In this document: positions 47,494 through 56,577 of the stretch, piece by piece | How positions within the stretch are numbered: the first letter of the stretch is position 1 | Layout: every line of letters starts with the position of its first letter | Source: Prosopocoilus inquinatus | Taxonomy: Eukaryota; Arthropoda; Insecta; Coleoptera; Lucanidae | DNA length: 64,000 nt | Reading direction: 5' to 3' | NCBI GenBank assembly: GCA_036172665.1 | Contig: CM069869.1 | Location: forward strand, 5,890,001 to 5,954,000 | Made by a program: the position numbers and the translations under genes | The notes under the pieces: model-generated | What the model saw: the letters and a program-made list of their open reading frames with translations, nothing else | What the model was told of the DNA's origin: nothing | Database searches by the model: none

Positions 47494-50400
47494 GATGTGT
47501 TGAATTTTAGTTTAAACAAGAGTTAAAATATTTACTTGTTATTTAAATGAACGGATGTAAACAATTTACATACTTAAGTTTCCCAATAATAAACCAACAT
47601 TCTGGAAAAACCAAACGAAAAGGTAAACATGAAGCAAGAGCTAATTCACGGACAAAGAAAAAAAAGTGAAACCTGTTGAATTTTATTCATTAAATGTAAA
47701 TATATATCTAGCAATTTCATGATTGATCATTGATTTACTTGGAAAAAATCTCCATTAATATAAGATGTAGATTACACAAAATGAATCGTTGTTTCATTAA
47801 AAAGATAGATCAAAAATATCGATAAGCAAGTATAATAAAATTTCTGACGTAATGTACACACCCATTTGTACGTACAGTCGTATACACTCAAAAAAGAACG
47901 ATCAGAAATTAGTTTAGCACTTGATGCACACCTAATCGAGAGAATTTTGTATTTGTATTTTGTTATATTTTTAACTGTCCACAACTGTATGTACAACAAT
48001 CACGTTGTTTTAAGGTTTTTTACTCATTTTTCTATTTTATTATAAAGTATAATGCAGAAAGAAGTGGTCATTGTTTTTTTTAATTGATATATTTGTATTA
48101 AGGCTTAAAATTTCTATACTGGGTGATTCAAAGTAAGTGTCCAACCCGTCACACAAGTAATACACGAAAACAACGAAACAAAAGGTCTTCGTACATAGCT
48201 TTTCAGATAAAATGCATTAAAGATTCAAATACAAAATTGTCGATGGGCACTGTACAACTAACTGTATTGCGCCACAAGAGAGAAGTAAAACGAAGTACTA
48301 ACATTTACTTGAACTAAAGGTATAAAATATTTTTGTTTAGGTATAGCTTTCTGAGTGAAAAATGTAATACATATACATCTACATTTTATCCATTCACTTA
48401 TTCATTACTTATTTCCACAATTAGAGTTAAACCCGCTTAACATCGCTTAACAAAAAAAAATACAGTTCGATACCTAATCTATAGGTATTTTCCTCAGAAT
48501 CCATTAATAAAAGACTAACTGTTTGTATAAACTTTTTACTTCTCTAGATCTCTATTATTCTCTAGATAATAGAAGTATTAACCTTTCCTTCCAGGACACC
48601 CTGTATTTACATTTAAAAATTTTCAACCTTGTGAAATTTGTTTTGTCCTTGTTTAAACATTAAAACATTTTATATTTATTTGTAAAAAAATTAACGTAGG
48701 CGAAATACTACTTTTTAGATTCTGGGCGCAATATACAGGGCGTACTCTTTGTAAACAGCATACATTCCAAATAAAATCCTCAATTAATTTAAATCTGAAA
48801 AAGAGATAAGTTTTGGTTAAAAATTCCTAACTGTATTTCATTTTCAGTGTAAATTAAAATGGTAACATTTTCCGGAGAAAACTAAACAACTAGAACCAGC
48901 ACTTTAATATCGCGATCTTAATTAACTCCTTAGTTGATTTATTTTTTCAGTCAGTCTTCATAATTGAGCACTATGAGTATTTAAACGGCAGACTCGTATT
49001 TCAGTTCATATATACAGGTTGAGTCATATATAATTGGTTATAAAAGTAGTTGTGAAGAAGCACATATCGGAGTGGAAAAATACTTTTTATCTCCCGAACT
49101 GTTCCAGAATTCAGAGTGTAATGCTCTCGAGTAGTTCCGGAGTTTAAAGTTCCACCCCATTCCATGCTTCGAGTAGGGTATCAACTTCTGAGTTTCGTAA
49201 ATTGGGCGTTGCCTTTGAAAAATCGTGTTGTATTAAAAAAAAAAAAATCGAAGTCTTTTTGAAACGTCTGATCGAACGGGGCCCTGGGCTACAGCCCATG
49301 AAGACCGAGCTTAATCCGCCCCTGGCTTTGTTTAGATAAAGAACATTGACAAAATGGGCATAATAACATATTGCACTCATTTACTGTTGATAAGATAAGA
49401 ATTATCTTCTTTCCTTATTGCTCTTCGCAGGTATATTCCATAACCAGAGATAACTGACACAACCTGTATATTGCTTACATTGTTTATACATGTTGAGTTT
49501 GTTGATAAAAGTACAAGTCTCCTTTATTTTTTAATTTGTCGAAATATGAGACATTCAGGTTCACAAAAATGTACCTATTTAAGAAACTGTTTTTTTGTTC
49601 CTTCATTTCTCGATCTTTTTGTACAGTTTATTTCAACAATTTTATTTTTTATCTTCAATAGGTCTTCTATTTATAGTATTCAATTTAAGATACATGATTG
49701 CTATTAATATAAGTGACCATACGTTCCGATTTAGCGGAACGATCCCGATTTCTACCAATTTGGCCTACGTCCCGCAGAATTTTAAAAATGTCTCGCGTTT
49801 TGGAGAGAATCTTTTTGCCAGTTTTCAAATTTGTGTTGTAGATAGCATTATTATAAAATGTCAAAATTAAGTTCGCTATTTATTTATACGTTTTAATGTT
49901 GAACAACTAATACTTTGCTGTAATTTCTCTACAAAAATACCGTCCCTGTCTCTAATTTCTGTACAAAAATGTCGTCCCGGTCGCTCTCCCCGAAAAGTAG
50001 TTTGTTTTATGGCATTTGATTGGTGAATACTCTTTAAAAGCAAAGTTATTTTGTTGGTTGGGTTGAGTTGGATTGTAGTGCCTTGCCGAAATTAAAATTT
50101 GATTTAAGCGACTCAAACAAAAAAATGTTTTAATTACATAATAACTCAAATCGAAGAAACAACAATGTTCAACAACTAATTGATTATTTCTGATATTGTT
50201 AACTTATCATTAGTTTTTTTTTTTAATTTGCTCATTAGAACCTTAATAATTTCCATCTCTTTTCAGGTAAAGCAATGTGTTTGCTAACCAGAAGTGATCT
50301 ATCGGAAAGAGCGCCCGGTTCCGGCGATGTGATCCACAACGTCCTGCAGCTTCTGGTACGTGAGGCGAACAATCTCCAGCGTTGTCTACCTTCAAGCCCC

Positions 50401-53400
50401 GTCACACCCACGTCCCGCCACCCCTATCCCCTTTCGCCTCACTCGCACCCGCCAACCCCAAACTGGACAGTGCTCGCCCAAAACAACTCCGAATCTTTCC
50501 ATTCGCACCACTCCGCCACGATCGCACACCTGATGGCACAAAGCAATTCCGTCACGCTGAGCCCCGCGCCTTCCGTCGACAGTAAAGGGGGAAGCCCCCA
50601 ACACGCCGAGAACACCGTGCAGACGTTCGGGCATTCCATCTTCGGCAGCAGCGGCGGCAGCAACGGAAGCGGAAGCAACCAGTCAGACTCCGACGAGGAC
50701 AGTTACAACGAATCAAAATACGGGGTAGCTTCCAGCCCCCCGAACACCCCCAGCGCTTATTCTCTGCCACCACCCCTAACGGCTGCACCACCCAGAAGTC
50801 CAAAAGAAGCGCTCTCGAGTCCAGTTTTTAAACGGGAGTTTTTCCCCAGCGAAACTCCAGAACCCAATACAAGTATGGAAGAGAGACATTTTTGATTCAG
50901 CTCGGAATCTAACAAGCTTTTGTTTCAGATGGAAGGCTGTTGTGGGATTTCTTGCAGCAGCTGCTGAACGACCCCAACCAACGGTATACCAATTACATCG
51001 CCTGGAAGAACCGCGACACGGGGGTTTTTAAAATCGTCGATCCTGCCGGCCTGGCCAAGCTTTGGGGCATTCAGAAGAACCATCTCTCCATGAATTACGA
51101 CAAAATGTCCAGGGCCTTGAGATACTACTACAGAGTGAATATTCTGAGAAAAGTTCAGGGAGAACGACATTGTTATCAGTAAGTCAAGCTTTAATGAATT
51201 ACTTTCTTTTCTTTGATATAAGAAAACACTACAGGAAAACTGACAGAAAAAATCTGCCATCTAGGGAGTCGAACCCTTGTCTCTCGGAATCATTAATCAA
51301 CAAGCCACCGGCACCGGTAGAAAGCGATTTTCTTGATCGGTAGTTTCAGTTTTATAGCCGAAAATGCTCTCTCAAAGTTGTTTCCCTCGGATCATCAGAA
51401 CAGGGCCGTTATTTACCTAAAGACAGTCAAATTCGTCTCCCTCTTCGTCTCTCTCTTTATCAGATTTCTCCTGAGTTAGTTTATTGAAGGTATTAAATAT
51501 TAACAGAAATAGTAAGCCGATAACTCTTAGACAGTTTACAAAATAAATCCTTTACAATTGCAGAAACGTTAAACCGAAAAGGAAATAAAATTTTACAATA
51601 TAAAAATAATGTAAATGGAGAGAGGCAAGAATTTTTCTATCGTTTGTAGTGATTGGTATTCAAGTTGGATCGCTTCGCTTACAGACCGAAGTATAATTAA
51701 TCTTCCCGTATTCAAATTTTCATGGACACAAAGATTTTATAAACAAAACAAAAAAAAAATGGCAAGAATATAGAAAAATATAGAAAAGCGTTTGCGTTTG
51801 GATCAAACTTGCGGAAAAATTATACTGAATTCAATTAAATGAAATTGTTTTCAGTTTAGAGTCGCCCGGAACGAAATGACTCGCGTGCTTTTTGAGTCCT
51901 CTAACTGCCTTATTCAGATGTTAATTTTATTCGTTGTTTTTTAAAGCTTTTACACGAGTGGTTCGCGAATAGTTCCACACGAGAACTGTATAGTCAGCGT
52001 TTCATGTGCGCAACAGAAAATGAAACGTAAAGACTGTACTTAATATCATATTTCACCAAATACACGATACTTAAGAAAATACAATGTGTCCCCGGATTGA
52101 GGTCGCGCAACGTATAATGGACCAAAAATTTTTGAATTCAGCTTTCTTATTTCGCAATTGAGGTCTGCTTGGTACGAGATGAATATGTACAAATATGACC
52201 TCGAAAGTCTTCAAATATACCAAATTTCATTCATTTATTCATTCATTTTTTTCTACTTCGTAATTACATCATTTTTAATCTGATTATTTTTTTTACTCAT
52301 CTGCATATTTTAAATGGTACACTTTTTAACTTTTTTTACGTTGCATGTTCATTTTTCGCTGTTTTTTTTTCCAATTTATTAAAACACGAGTGTAGAGCGA
52401 TTGCCTTTTGTCTGTGAGATTTGTTATTGACTTTGTTTGTGACGTGCGCAAAGAATATTCTGTTTTCCTTATTCTTTATCTTTTTTAAGCGATCGATTTT
52501 TCTTCCTTCAACTTCCTTTCGTCCAGTCCAGTGTTAAGGCTTTCTTTTTATTTTTTTTGGTTTGAGTTTAAGCGGTCGTTTTCTGTTTGCCATAATTCGA
52601 AATTTTTAATTTCTAAAAGTATTATTTTTTTCTCTATTTATTACTTAAGCAAGTCTCATTTTTATTTCCTTTAACAATATCGTCCGATCGCCTTTTGTTT
52701 TTTTTTTGTGTTTAATTCAGCGACTTTTTCCTATTTTGTTCTCAATTTGCCTTTTTCACCCAAATCAGTTTTTTTAAATGTATTTTAAATAATTTTTTGG
52801 TTTAAATTTAAGCGATCGTGTTTTGTTTCTGAATTGTTTTTCTTGTTCCAAATTTTCGAAGAAGAATTCTACCTGAGACACTATTTTTTCTTCAATTTTT
52901 AATTTGAATGGGTTTTTGATATTTCTTTGTTTTTTTAATTAAACCGAACGTCTTTTGTTTCTGAAATTTATTAATTTTTTTTTGTTTGTTGCTTGCGCAA
53001 ATAAAATTCTGTGTTGTTTTTTTTTTAATTTTTTAACAAGATCGGTCGAGTCTTTTGTCTTTGCTGTTTTATTTTATTTTGAAAATTTTTCCGATTTTTT
53101 TTTTCAATTTGCCTTTTTTAATTAAAGCGATCGCCTTTTGTCGTCTGAAATTTATTAATTTTTTGTTTGTTCGTTGCTAGCGGAAAGAAGATTGTTTTTT
53201 TATTTTTTAGCAAGATCGTTCGGCTCTTTTTGTTTTTGCTGTTTTAGTTTATTATGAAAATTTTTCCGGTTTTTTTTTTTCAATTTGCCTTTGTCCGTTT
53301 CAAGGTTTTTTCTTTATTCCGACTGGTCTTTTGTTGTTTAAGTGATCGTGTTTTGTTTCTGAATTTTTTTTCTCCAAATTTTTCAGAAAGAGATTCCTTC

Positions 53401-54669
53401 CCAAGGTATTTCCACTTGTGTCTTCGATTTTCATTATTCGATTGATGTTCTTGTTTTGAAAATTAAAGGGATCGTCTTTTGTTTCTGAAATTTGTTTTTG
53501 TCTCTTTTTTATATGTCGCTCGCGTAAAGCATTTTCCCTGTTCCTTTTCTCATTATATTTAGAAACATGATTCGATCGTCTTTTTTGGTCCTTTTGTTTT
53601 CTATTATCATTTTTCCGACTTTTTTGTTCTTTTTTTTCTATTTACATTTTTCCGATTTTTTTTATGAATTCGACTGGTCTCAGTTAGGCTTATTTTTATT
53701 TTGACCCATATTTCAGTACGGTTCTAAGAAATTAACGTGGTACTAACAGGGGTGGACTTTTATTTGAATAATCAGTTTTTATTTATATTTTGGTCAATAA
53801 ATATGTAGACGGCGGCGGCGGCGGCGCGCGGCGTTAATATTTTACAACTTTACTGAAATTTTATTTATATGTGGTTAGGTAATTTTCCGTAATTCAAGTT
53901 TTCTTTCTGGAATGTTGGAATTTAGCATATCTCCCTAAATTCAAAAGGAAGGCAGCTTTACCTGTTTCTTCTTGTGGTGTTAATTTCGCTTCCTTCAAGA
54001 AATTCAACGTCAAATTTGACACACATATATTTCGCGTAACGCAGACGTGAACTGCAAAACATGAAATCTGAATTTAAAACATTTTTGGTTTATTATACGA
54101 ATCGCGGAGTCAATCTGGGAACGCGCCGTATTTTCTTAAGTATCGCGCATTTGGTGAAATATGATGTTTACAGTCTTTACGTTTCATTTTCTGTTGCGCA
54201 CATGAAACGTTGACAATGCAGTTCTCATGTGGAACTATGTTGTGTATATTAAGATATAACCCTAGTATTTTTTATGGGGTGTTGCTTATGATCGAACTTT
54301 ATCATCGACTTGCGAGATTAAATGAAATTTTAATATTTTTTGCTTTGTTACAGATTTCTGAGAAATCCAACCGAGTTGAAGAACATAAAAAACATTTCGC
54401 TTTTAAGGCAACAAATGTCGCCCACAAGGCCGAATCCTCCCACGCCAAGTCAGTTAATTGGTTCGGTCGCGATTAAATCCGAACCTGTGGAAGGAAACCA
54501 TGACATCTGCAGATCCCAAGACTACGACGAAAAACCCACGGACTTAAGTATGGATCTTCCGACAGATCTTAGCAGTAATAGCAGTAGACACGTAAACATA
54601 ATTTGTTCACCCGACACACCCACGGTAAGAGAGAACACAGTGAGTTACTTTCAAGAAGATGAAAAGTGA
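44509..54669 (+). CDS. aop: Anterior open / Yan, ETS-domain repressor (four coding exons joined)
   Basis: Sequence-specific ETS repressor acting in the nucleus. In Drosophila, Yan opposes the activator Pointed at GGAA sites and is switched off by Ras/MAPK. Joining 44509-44806, 50267-50872, 50929-51178 and 54354-54669 gives 489 residues, against about 730 in Drosophila. Residues 57-135 form the SAM/Pointed domain (SQLPASLASDPRLWSRED, FQMNGKAMCLLTR). Residues 136-301 are a Ser/Pro-rich linker with many SP/TP sites; SSPVTPTSR (142-150) aligns with the MAPK-site region around Drosophila Ser127. Residues 303-388 form the ETS domain, with the recognition helix MSRALRYYYR (Arg363, Arg366). The tail has IKSE (425-428) and PTDLS twice (446-450, 454-458). 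All exon joins keep frame and use GT/AG sites. Assigned to Yan over other ETS genes because GLAKLWGIQKNHLSMNYDK, SPVTPTSR and KPTDLS match my recollection of Drosophila Yan closely. Confidence 0.93.
44815..45010 (-). repeat. Dispersed repeat, GCTTGGGGCTTC family, diverged copy in intron 2
   Basis: AGCTGAAACACCTGTACAGA and TGCAATTGAAAAGATTTGCC match the family on the minus strand, with more divergence than the other copies. It begins close to the splice donor. Confidence 0.5.
45182..45230 (+). mobile_element. hAT-like terminus CAGTGGCGTAGC
   Basis: CAGTGGCGTAGCGAATTC at 45182 resembles hAT ends and equals the terminal motif at 58172. No partner end was found nearby. Confidence 0.35.
45400..47060 (+). 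repeat. Long degenerate minisatellite, TTGGGTTGA family
   Basis: About 12-15 irregular units of 90-140 bp. A typical unit reads GGTTGAGTTCACTTAGGTTC, then AGTTTAGTTGGGTTGG, then CCTTGAAATTCTTTGC, then a T-rich linker with TTTTTAATTTCT. It is the longest array of this family in the window and lies wholly in aop intron 2. Confidence 0.75.
47452..47492. repeat. AAT microsatellite
   Basis: About 13 uninterrupted TAA/ATA triplets. Confidence 0.9.
48116..48310 (+). mobile_element. Truncated copy of the 2132-2760 transposon
   Basis: ATACTGGGTGATTCAAAGTA, AAATGCATTAAAGATTCAAA and GATGGGCACTGTACA match the left third of the first copy in order. The right end is absent. Confidence 0.7.
49262..49325 (-). 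mobile_element. hAT-like terminus CAGGGGCGGATTAAG
   Basis: On the minus strand CAGGGGCGGATTAAGCTCGG is a terminus type common in hAT elements. No second end recognised. Confidence 0.35.
49710..49995. mobile_element. Possible DNA-transposon remnant with GTGACCATACGTTCCG end
   Basis: AGTGACCATACGTTCCGATT, TAGCGGAACGATCCCGAT and CTACGTCCCGCAG, with GTCGTCCCGGTCGCTC near the right side, resemble the GGTGACC/ACGTCCCG terminal theme also present at 61.3-62.0 kb. Confidence 0.35.
50267..50872 (+). CDS. aop: aop coding exon 2: second half of SAM domain and Ser/Pro-rich linker
   Basis: Begins after TCTCTTTTCAG at 50266 and completes Gly100. KAMCLLTRSDL and APGSGDVIHNVLQLLV finish the SAM domain (Ala102 and Val121 align with Drosophila Ala86 and Val105). 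The rest is a low-complexity linker with SSPVTPTSR, YPLSPHSHPPTPNW and NSVTLSPAPSVDS, then a Gly/Ser run, an acidic SDSDEDSY and FKREFF (287-292). It ends AATACAA/GTATGG at 50872 (phase 1). This exon is far richer in GC than its flanks. Frames on the opposite strand are shadows. Confidence 0.92.
50873..50928 (+). other. aop: aop intron 3, 56 bp
   Basis: GTATGG to TTTTGTTTCAG. It was chosen because the only frame-keeping join puts the ETS start (NGRLLWDF) directly after the linker. Reading through would meet a TGA at 50893. Confidence 0.85.
50929..51178 (+). CDS. aop: aop coding exon 3: ETS DNA-binding domain
   Basis: Starts after GTTTCAG at 50928 and completes Asn302 (usually Asp in Yan). 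It encodes GRLLWDFLQQLLND, YIAWKNRDTGVFKI, DPAGLAKLWGIQKNH and the recognition helix YDKMSRALRYYYR, up to GERHCY. The two Arg residues that contact the GGA core in ETS proteins are Arg363 and Arg366. It ends TATCA/GTAAGT at 51178 (phase 2). The winged-helix fold is complete except the last strand, which lies in the next exon. Confidence 0.95.
51205..51340 (-). mobile_element. tRNA-derived SINE-like fragment
   Basis: On the minus strand GGTTCGACTCC (51265-51275) is a full match to the RNA polymerase III B box. Upstream GGTGGCTTGTTGATTAATGA (about 51291-51310) is a weak A box, and TTCCGAGAGACAAGG lies between. The spacing is about 12 bases shorter than in a tRNA, and no cloverleaf forms, so a SINE head is more likely than a tRNA gene. 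It sits just downstream of the exon 3 donor. Confidence 0.45.
51969..54238. mobile_element. Composite element: 110-bp inverted repeats around a GATCGTCTTTTG array
   Basis: The left arm 51969-52082 (ATAGTTCCACACGAGAACTG, TTTCATGTGCGCAACAGAAA, TGAAACGTAAAGACTGTA) is repeated inverted at 54128-54238 with roughly 85-90% identity. Between them about 11 T-rich units carry variants of GCGATCGTCTTTTGTTTCTG every 90-140 bp (for example 52810, 53125, 53340, 53468). A CGG microsatellite lies at 53809-53833. The same units form the 16-22 kb array upstream of the gene. No transposase seen. Confidence 0.65.
54354..54669 (+). CDS. aop: aop coding exon 4: end of ETS domain, C-terminal tail and stop
   Basis: Follows TTTGTTACAG at 54353 and completes Gln385. 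FLRNPTELKNIKNISLLRQ matches the conserved Yan sequence just after the ETS domain. The tail has an IKSE SUMO-type consensus at Lys426 and EKPTDLSMDLPTDLS, which holds two PxDLS motifs. The frame ends with TGA at 54667-54669. The tail after the ETS domain is about 100 residues, much shorter than in Drosophila, where it is long and Gln/Ala-rich. Confidence 0.93.
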
Positions 54670-54945
54670 TAGCGAGTGCGTACGATTATGTTAAGGGCGC
54701 GCGCGCGCGCGCGCGACGGTGAGAGACTCTTTTGTGAAATTAGTGAACGTTTATGCATGGTGCCAATAAAGAACGTGTTTTCATTTTGTTTTTTGTTTTT
54801 TCCGTTTCTTTAGATTATTGAACATGTGCAAATTTATTAGTGATAAAAAGTAGTGTAATTAATTAATATTTTATATTTTCTAATAAAGAAAAAAAAAAGG
54901 AATTTTTAAAATAATGTGACCGAGATATATTTAAATAAAAGAGGA
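54670..54945 (+). terminator. aop: aop 3' UTR with candidate polyadenylation signals
   Basis: AATAAA occurs at 54765-54770, 54882-54887 and 54934-54939. A CG dinucleotide run lies at about 54698-54714. More distal AATAAA motifs exist near 55232 and 55373, so a longer UTR is possible. The site in use cannot be decided from sequence. Confidence 0.5.
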
Positions 54946-56577
54946 AAAAATTTATAATACATTATAGTTTTTATAAAGAGTGCGCATCACATTATTTTAA
55001 AAATCGCATGTGCCAAAATATATTTATTTTATTTGGACACAGGAATTATATAAGGTAGTTGGGTGACTACTGCCGTCGGCAGCTTTAATTCGTGTTTTTC
55101 CGATACGGAAAATGTAATATCACTAATGATGTGATAGTATTTAATGACAATAATTTAAAACTATTGTTTCATAAATTCGCAACAATCATTGTACAAAGAG
55201 ATGGACTGGAATTTTGTATTGTCAAAAAAAAAATAAAATTTTCGGGGCCACAGCTGTACGTACACACAAAAAAAAATATTCATTCAAACAAACACAAAAA
55301 GAGCATATGTACAAAAGAATCTATTTAGCTACTACATTCCAATATTAAAACGGCATTTGCCACGTGCTTTGGAGTAATAAATAAATAAATAATAATTAAT
55401 TAAAGATTAAAATGAAGGAAAATTCTATGTAACGTAGCCTGCAGAAGGGCTTAACTTCCAGCTCTGTTTCTGTGATCTCTGACATAATTGACTCAATTTG
55501 TGTGATTTTTTAAGTAAACTATACTGCATTGTGTATATATTTGTGAATTGTATATATAATATTACGATTAGTTTTTTCGAGAGAAAACATAGCAATAGAT
55601 TTGTAGGCGACAGCTCGAAGGTAGGGTAGGCTACCTTGGCTTGTTGTTAAAAAAAGAATCGAATTTTTTTTCGTATGAATTGGTATTTTGTTCCAAATAT
55701 TATTAATTTAAATAATAACAGATTTATTAGTTTATGGAACTCGCGCAGCTTTATATTATGATATCGCTGTGCGAGCGTTTTCTTTTTTTTATGGAAACAA
55801 TTTATTGTTAACATAAATGTGTTTGAAATATACATATTCCAAACTATTACAGTACTTTCATTTTTTTAAATAAATTTAGTAAAACAGTTTTATCTTTATT
55901 GAAAACTGCTTGGGAATACTTGGCTGGCAATCTTTTATCCAAGAAACTATAAAAATGAGTATTTTTGACCAATTCTTAAATAACGAGCGTTCATAAAAAA
56001 ATAGGGTCAAGTAGGTTGGTTGTGCATTGTGATTAATATTAATTAGTACTATTAATATTAATTAATGCTATTAATATTAATTAATAATATTAATATTAAT
56101 GTAATATAATATTATTTGTTTAAAATTCTTTTATTACGTCAAGTTGCATAAAATTGTAAGAACTAATTTACACGCATGGCCTTACGTTCATGTCGGAAAG
56201 AGAAAACCACAGCCTTCTTGGTCCTGTTTTTTTATGACCGTTCCTTATTAAGAGGAACAAATACTCCGCTAAATAAAATTTACAATCTCTTACTTACCTT
56301 ATAATTAAGCATAGGATTTGAATATTTTGTTCGATTCAAATTCTAATGCAACGGCAAAATTGTGATGCTGCAGCGAAGTCCCGCAGACACTCCTTGTGTG
56401 TTAATTGAGTATTTCCGCGAAAAAATAATGATGCGAGCTAAGTCGTAAATGCGGCTGGTATAGCATCGTAAAAAAATTATAGTCGCACAGTAAAATTTAG
56501 TTTTACAAAGTTGTATGATTCCGTAAATCACAATGCTGATTAATTGTACCCCGACCTTTGGCTTTGCTGCATAATTA
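54946..56577. other. Non-coding AT-rich region downstream of aop
   Basis: May include a long 3' UTR. It has a TTAATATTAATTA tandem repeat at 56025-56110 and no gene. Confidence 0.4.

Larger units (their letters stand above)
44807..50266 (+). other. aop: aop intron 2 (5460 bp)
   Basis: Bounded by GTAAAT and TTTTCAG. It is filled by a GCTTGGGGCTTC repeat copy, a possible hAT end, the TTGGGTTGA minisatellite, an AAT microsatellite, a truncated MITE and two further hAT-like termini, all listed separately. Stretches 47.06-47.45, 47.5-48.1 and 48.3-49.25 kb show only AT-rich DNA with isolated CAGG-CCTG-type MITE ends. Confidence 0.85.
51179..54353 (+). other. aop: aop intron 4 (3175 bp)
   Basis: GTAAGT donor and TTTGTTACAG acceptor. 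It contains a SINE-like piece near its start and a large inverted-repeat-bounded T-rich array that ends 115 bp before the last exon. Confidence 0.88.

Noticed and set aside
50392..50803. Overlapping minus-strand frames under aop coding exon 2
   Set aside because: They are shadows of a GC-rich, Pro/Ser-coding plus-strand exon whose frame is supported by homology and splice phase.
50275..50895. aop exon 2 as a stand-alone 206-residue gene
   Set aside because: It starts mid-SAM domain, directly after a splice acceptor, and the reading past 50872 (SMEERHF) is intron.
51205..51340. Minus-strand tRNA gene
   Set aside because: The B box is perfect but the A-to-B spacing is too short and no acceptor stem or anticodon arm forms. 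A SINE fragment is more likely.
44509..54669. Assignment to Ets98B/SPDEF or to Pointed
   Set aside because: The SAM-linker text (SPVTPTSR, NSVTLSPAPSVDS), the ETS segment LAKLWGIQKNHLSMNYDK and the KPTDLS tail fit Yan and not those families.
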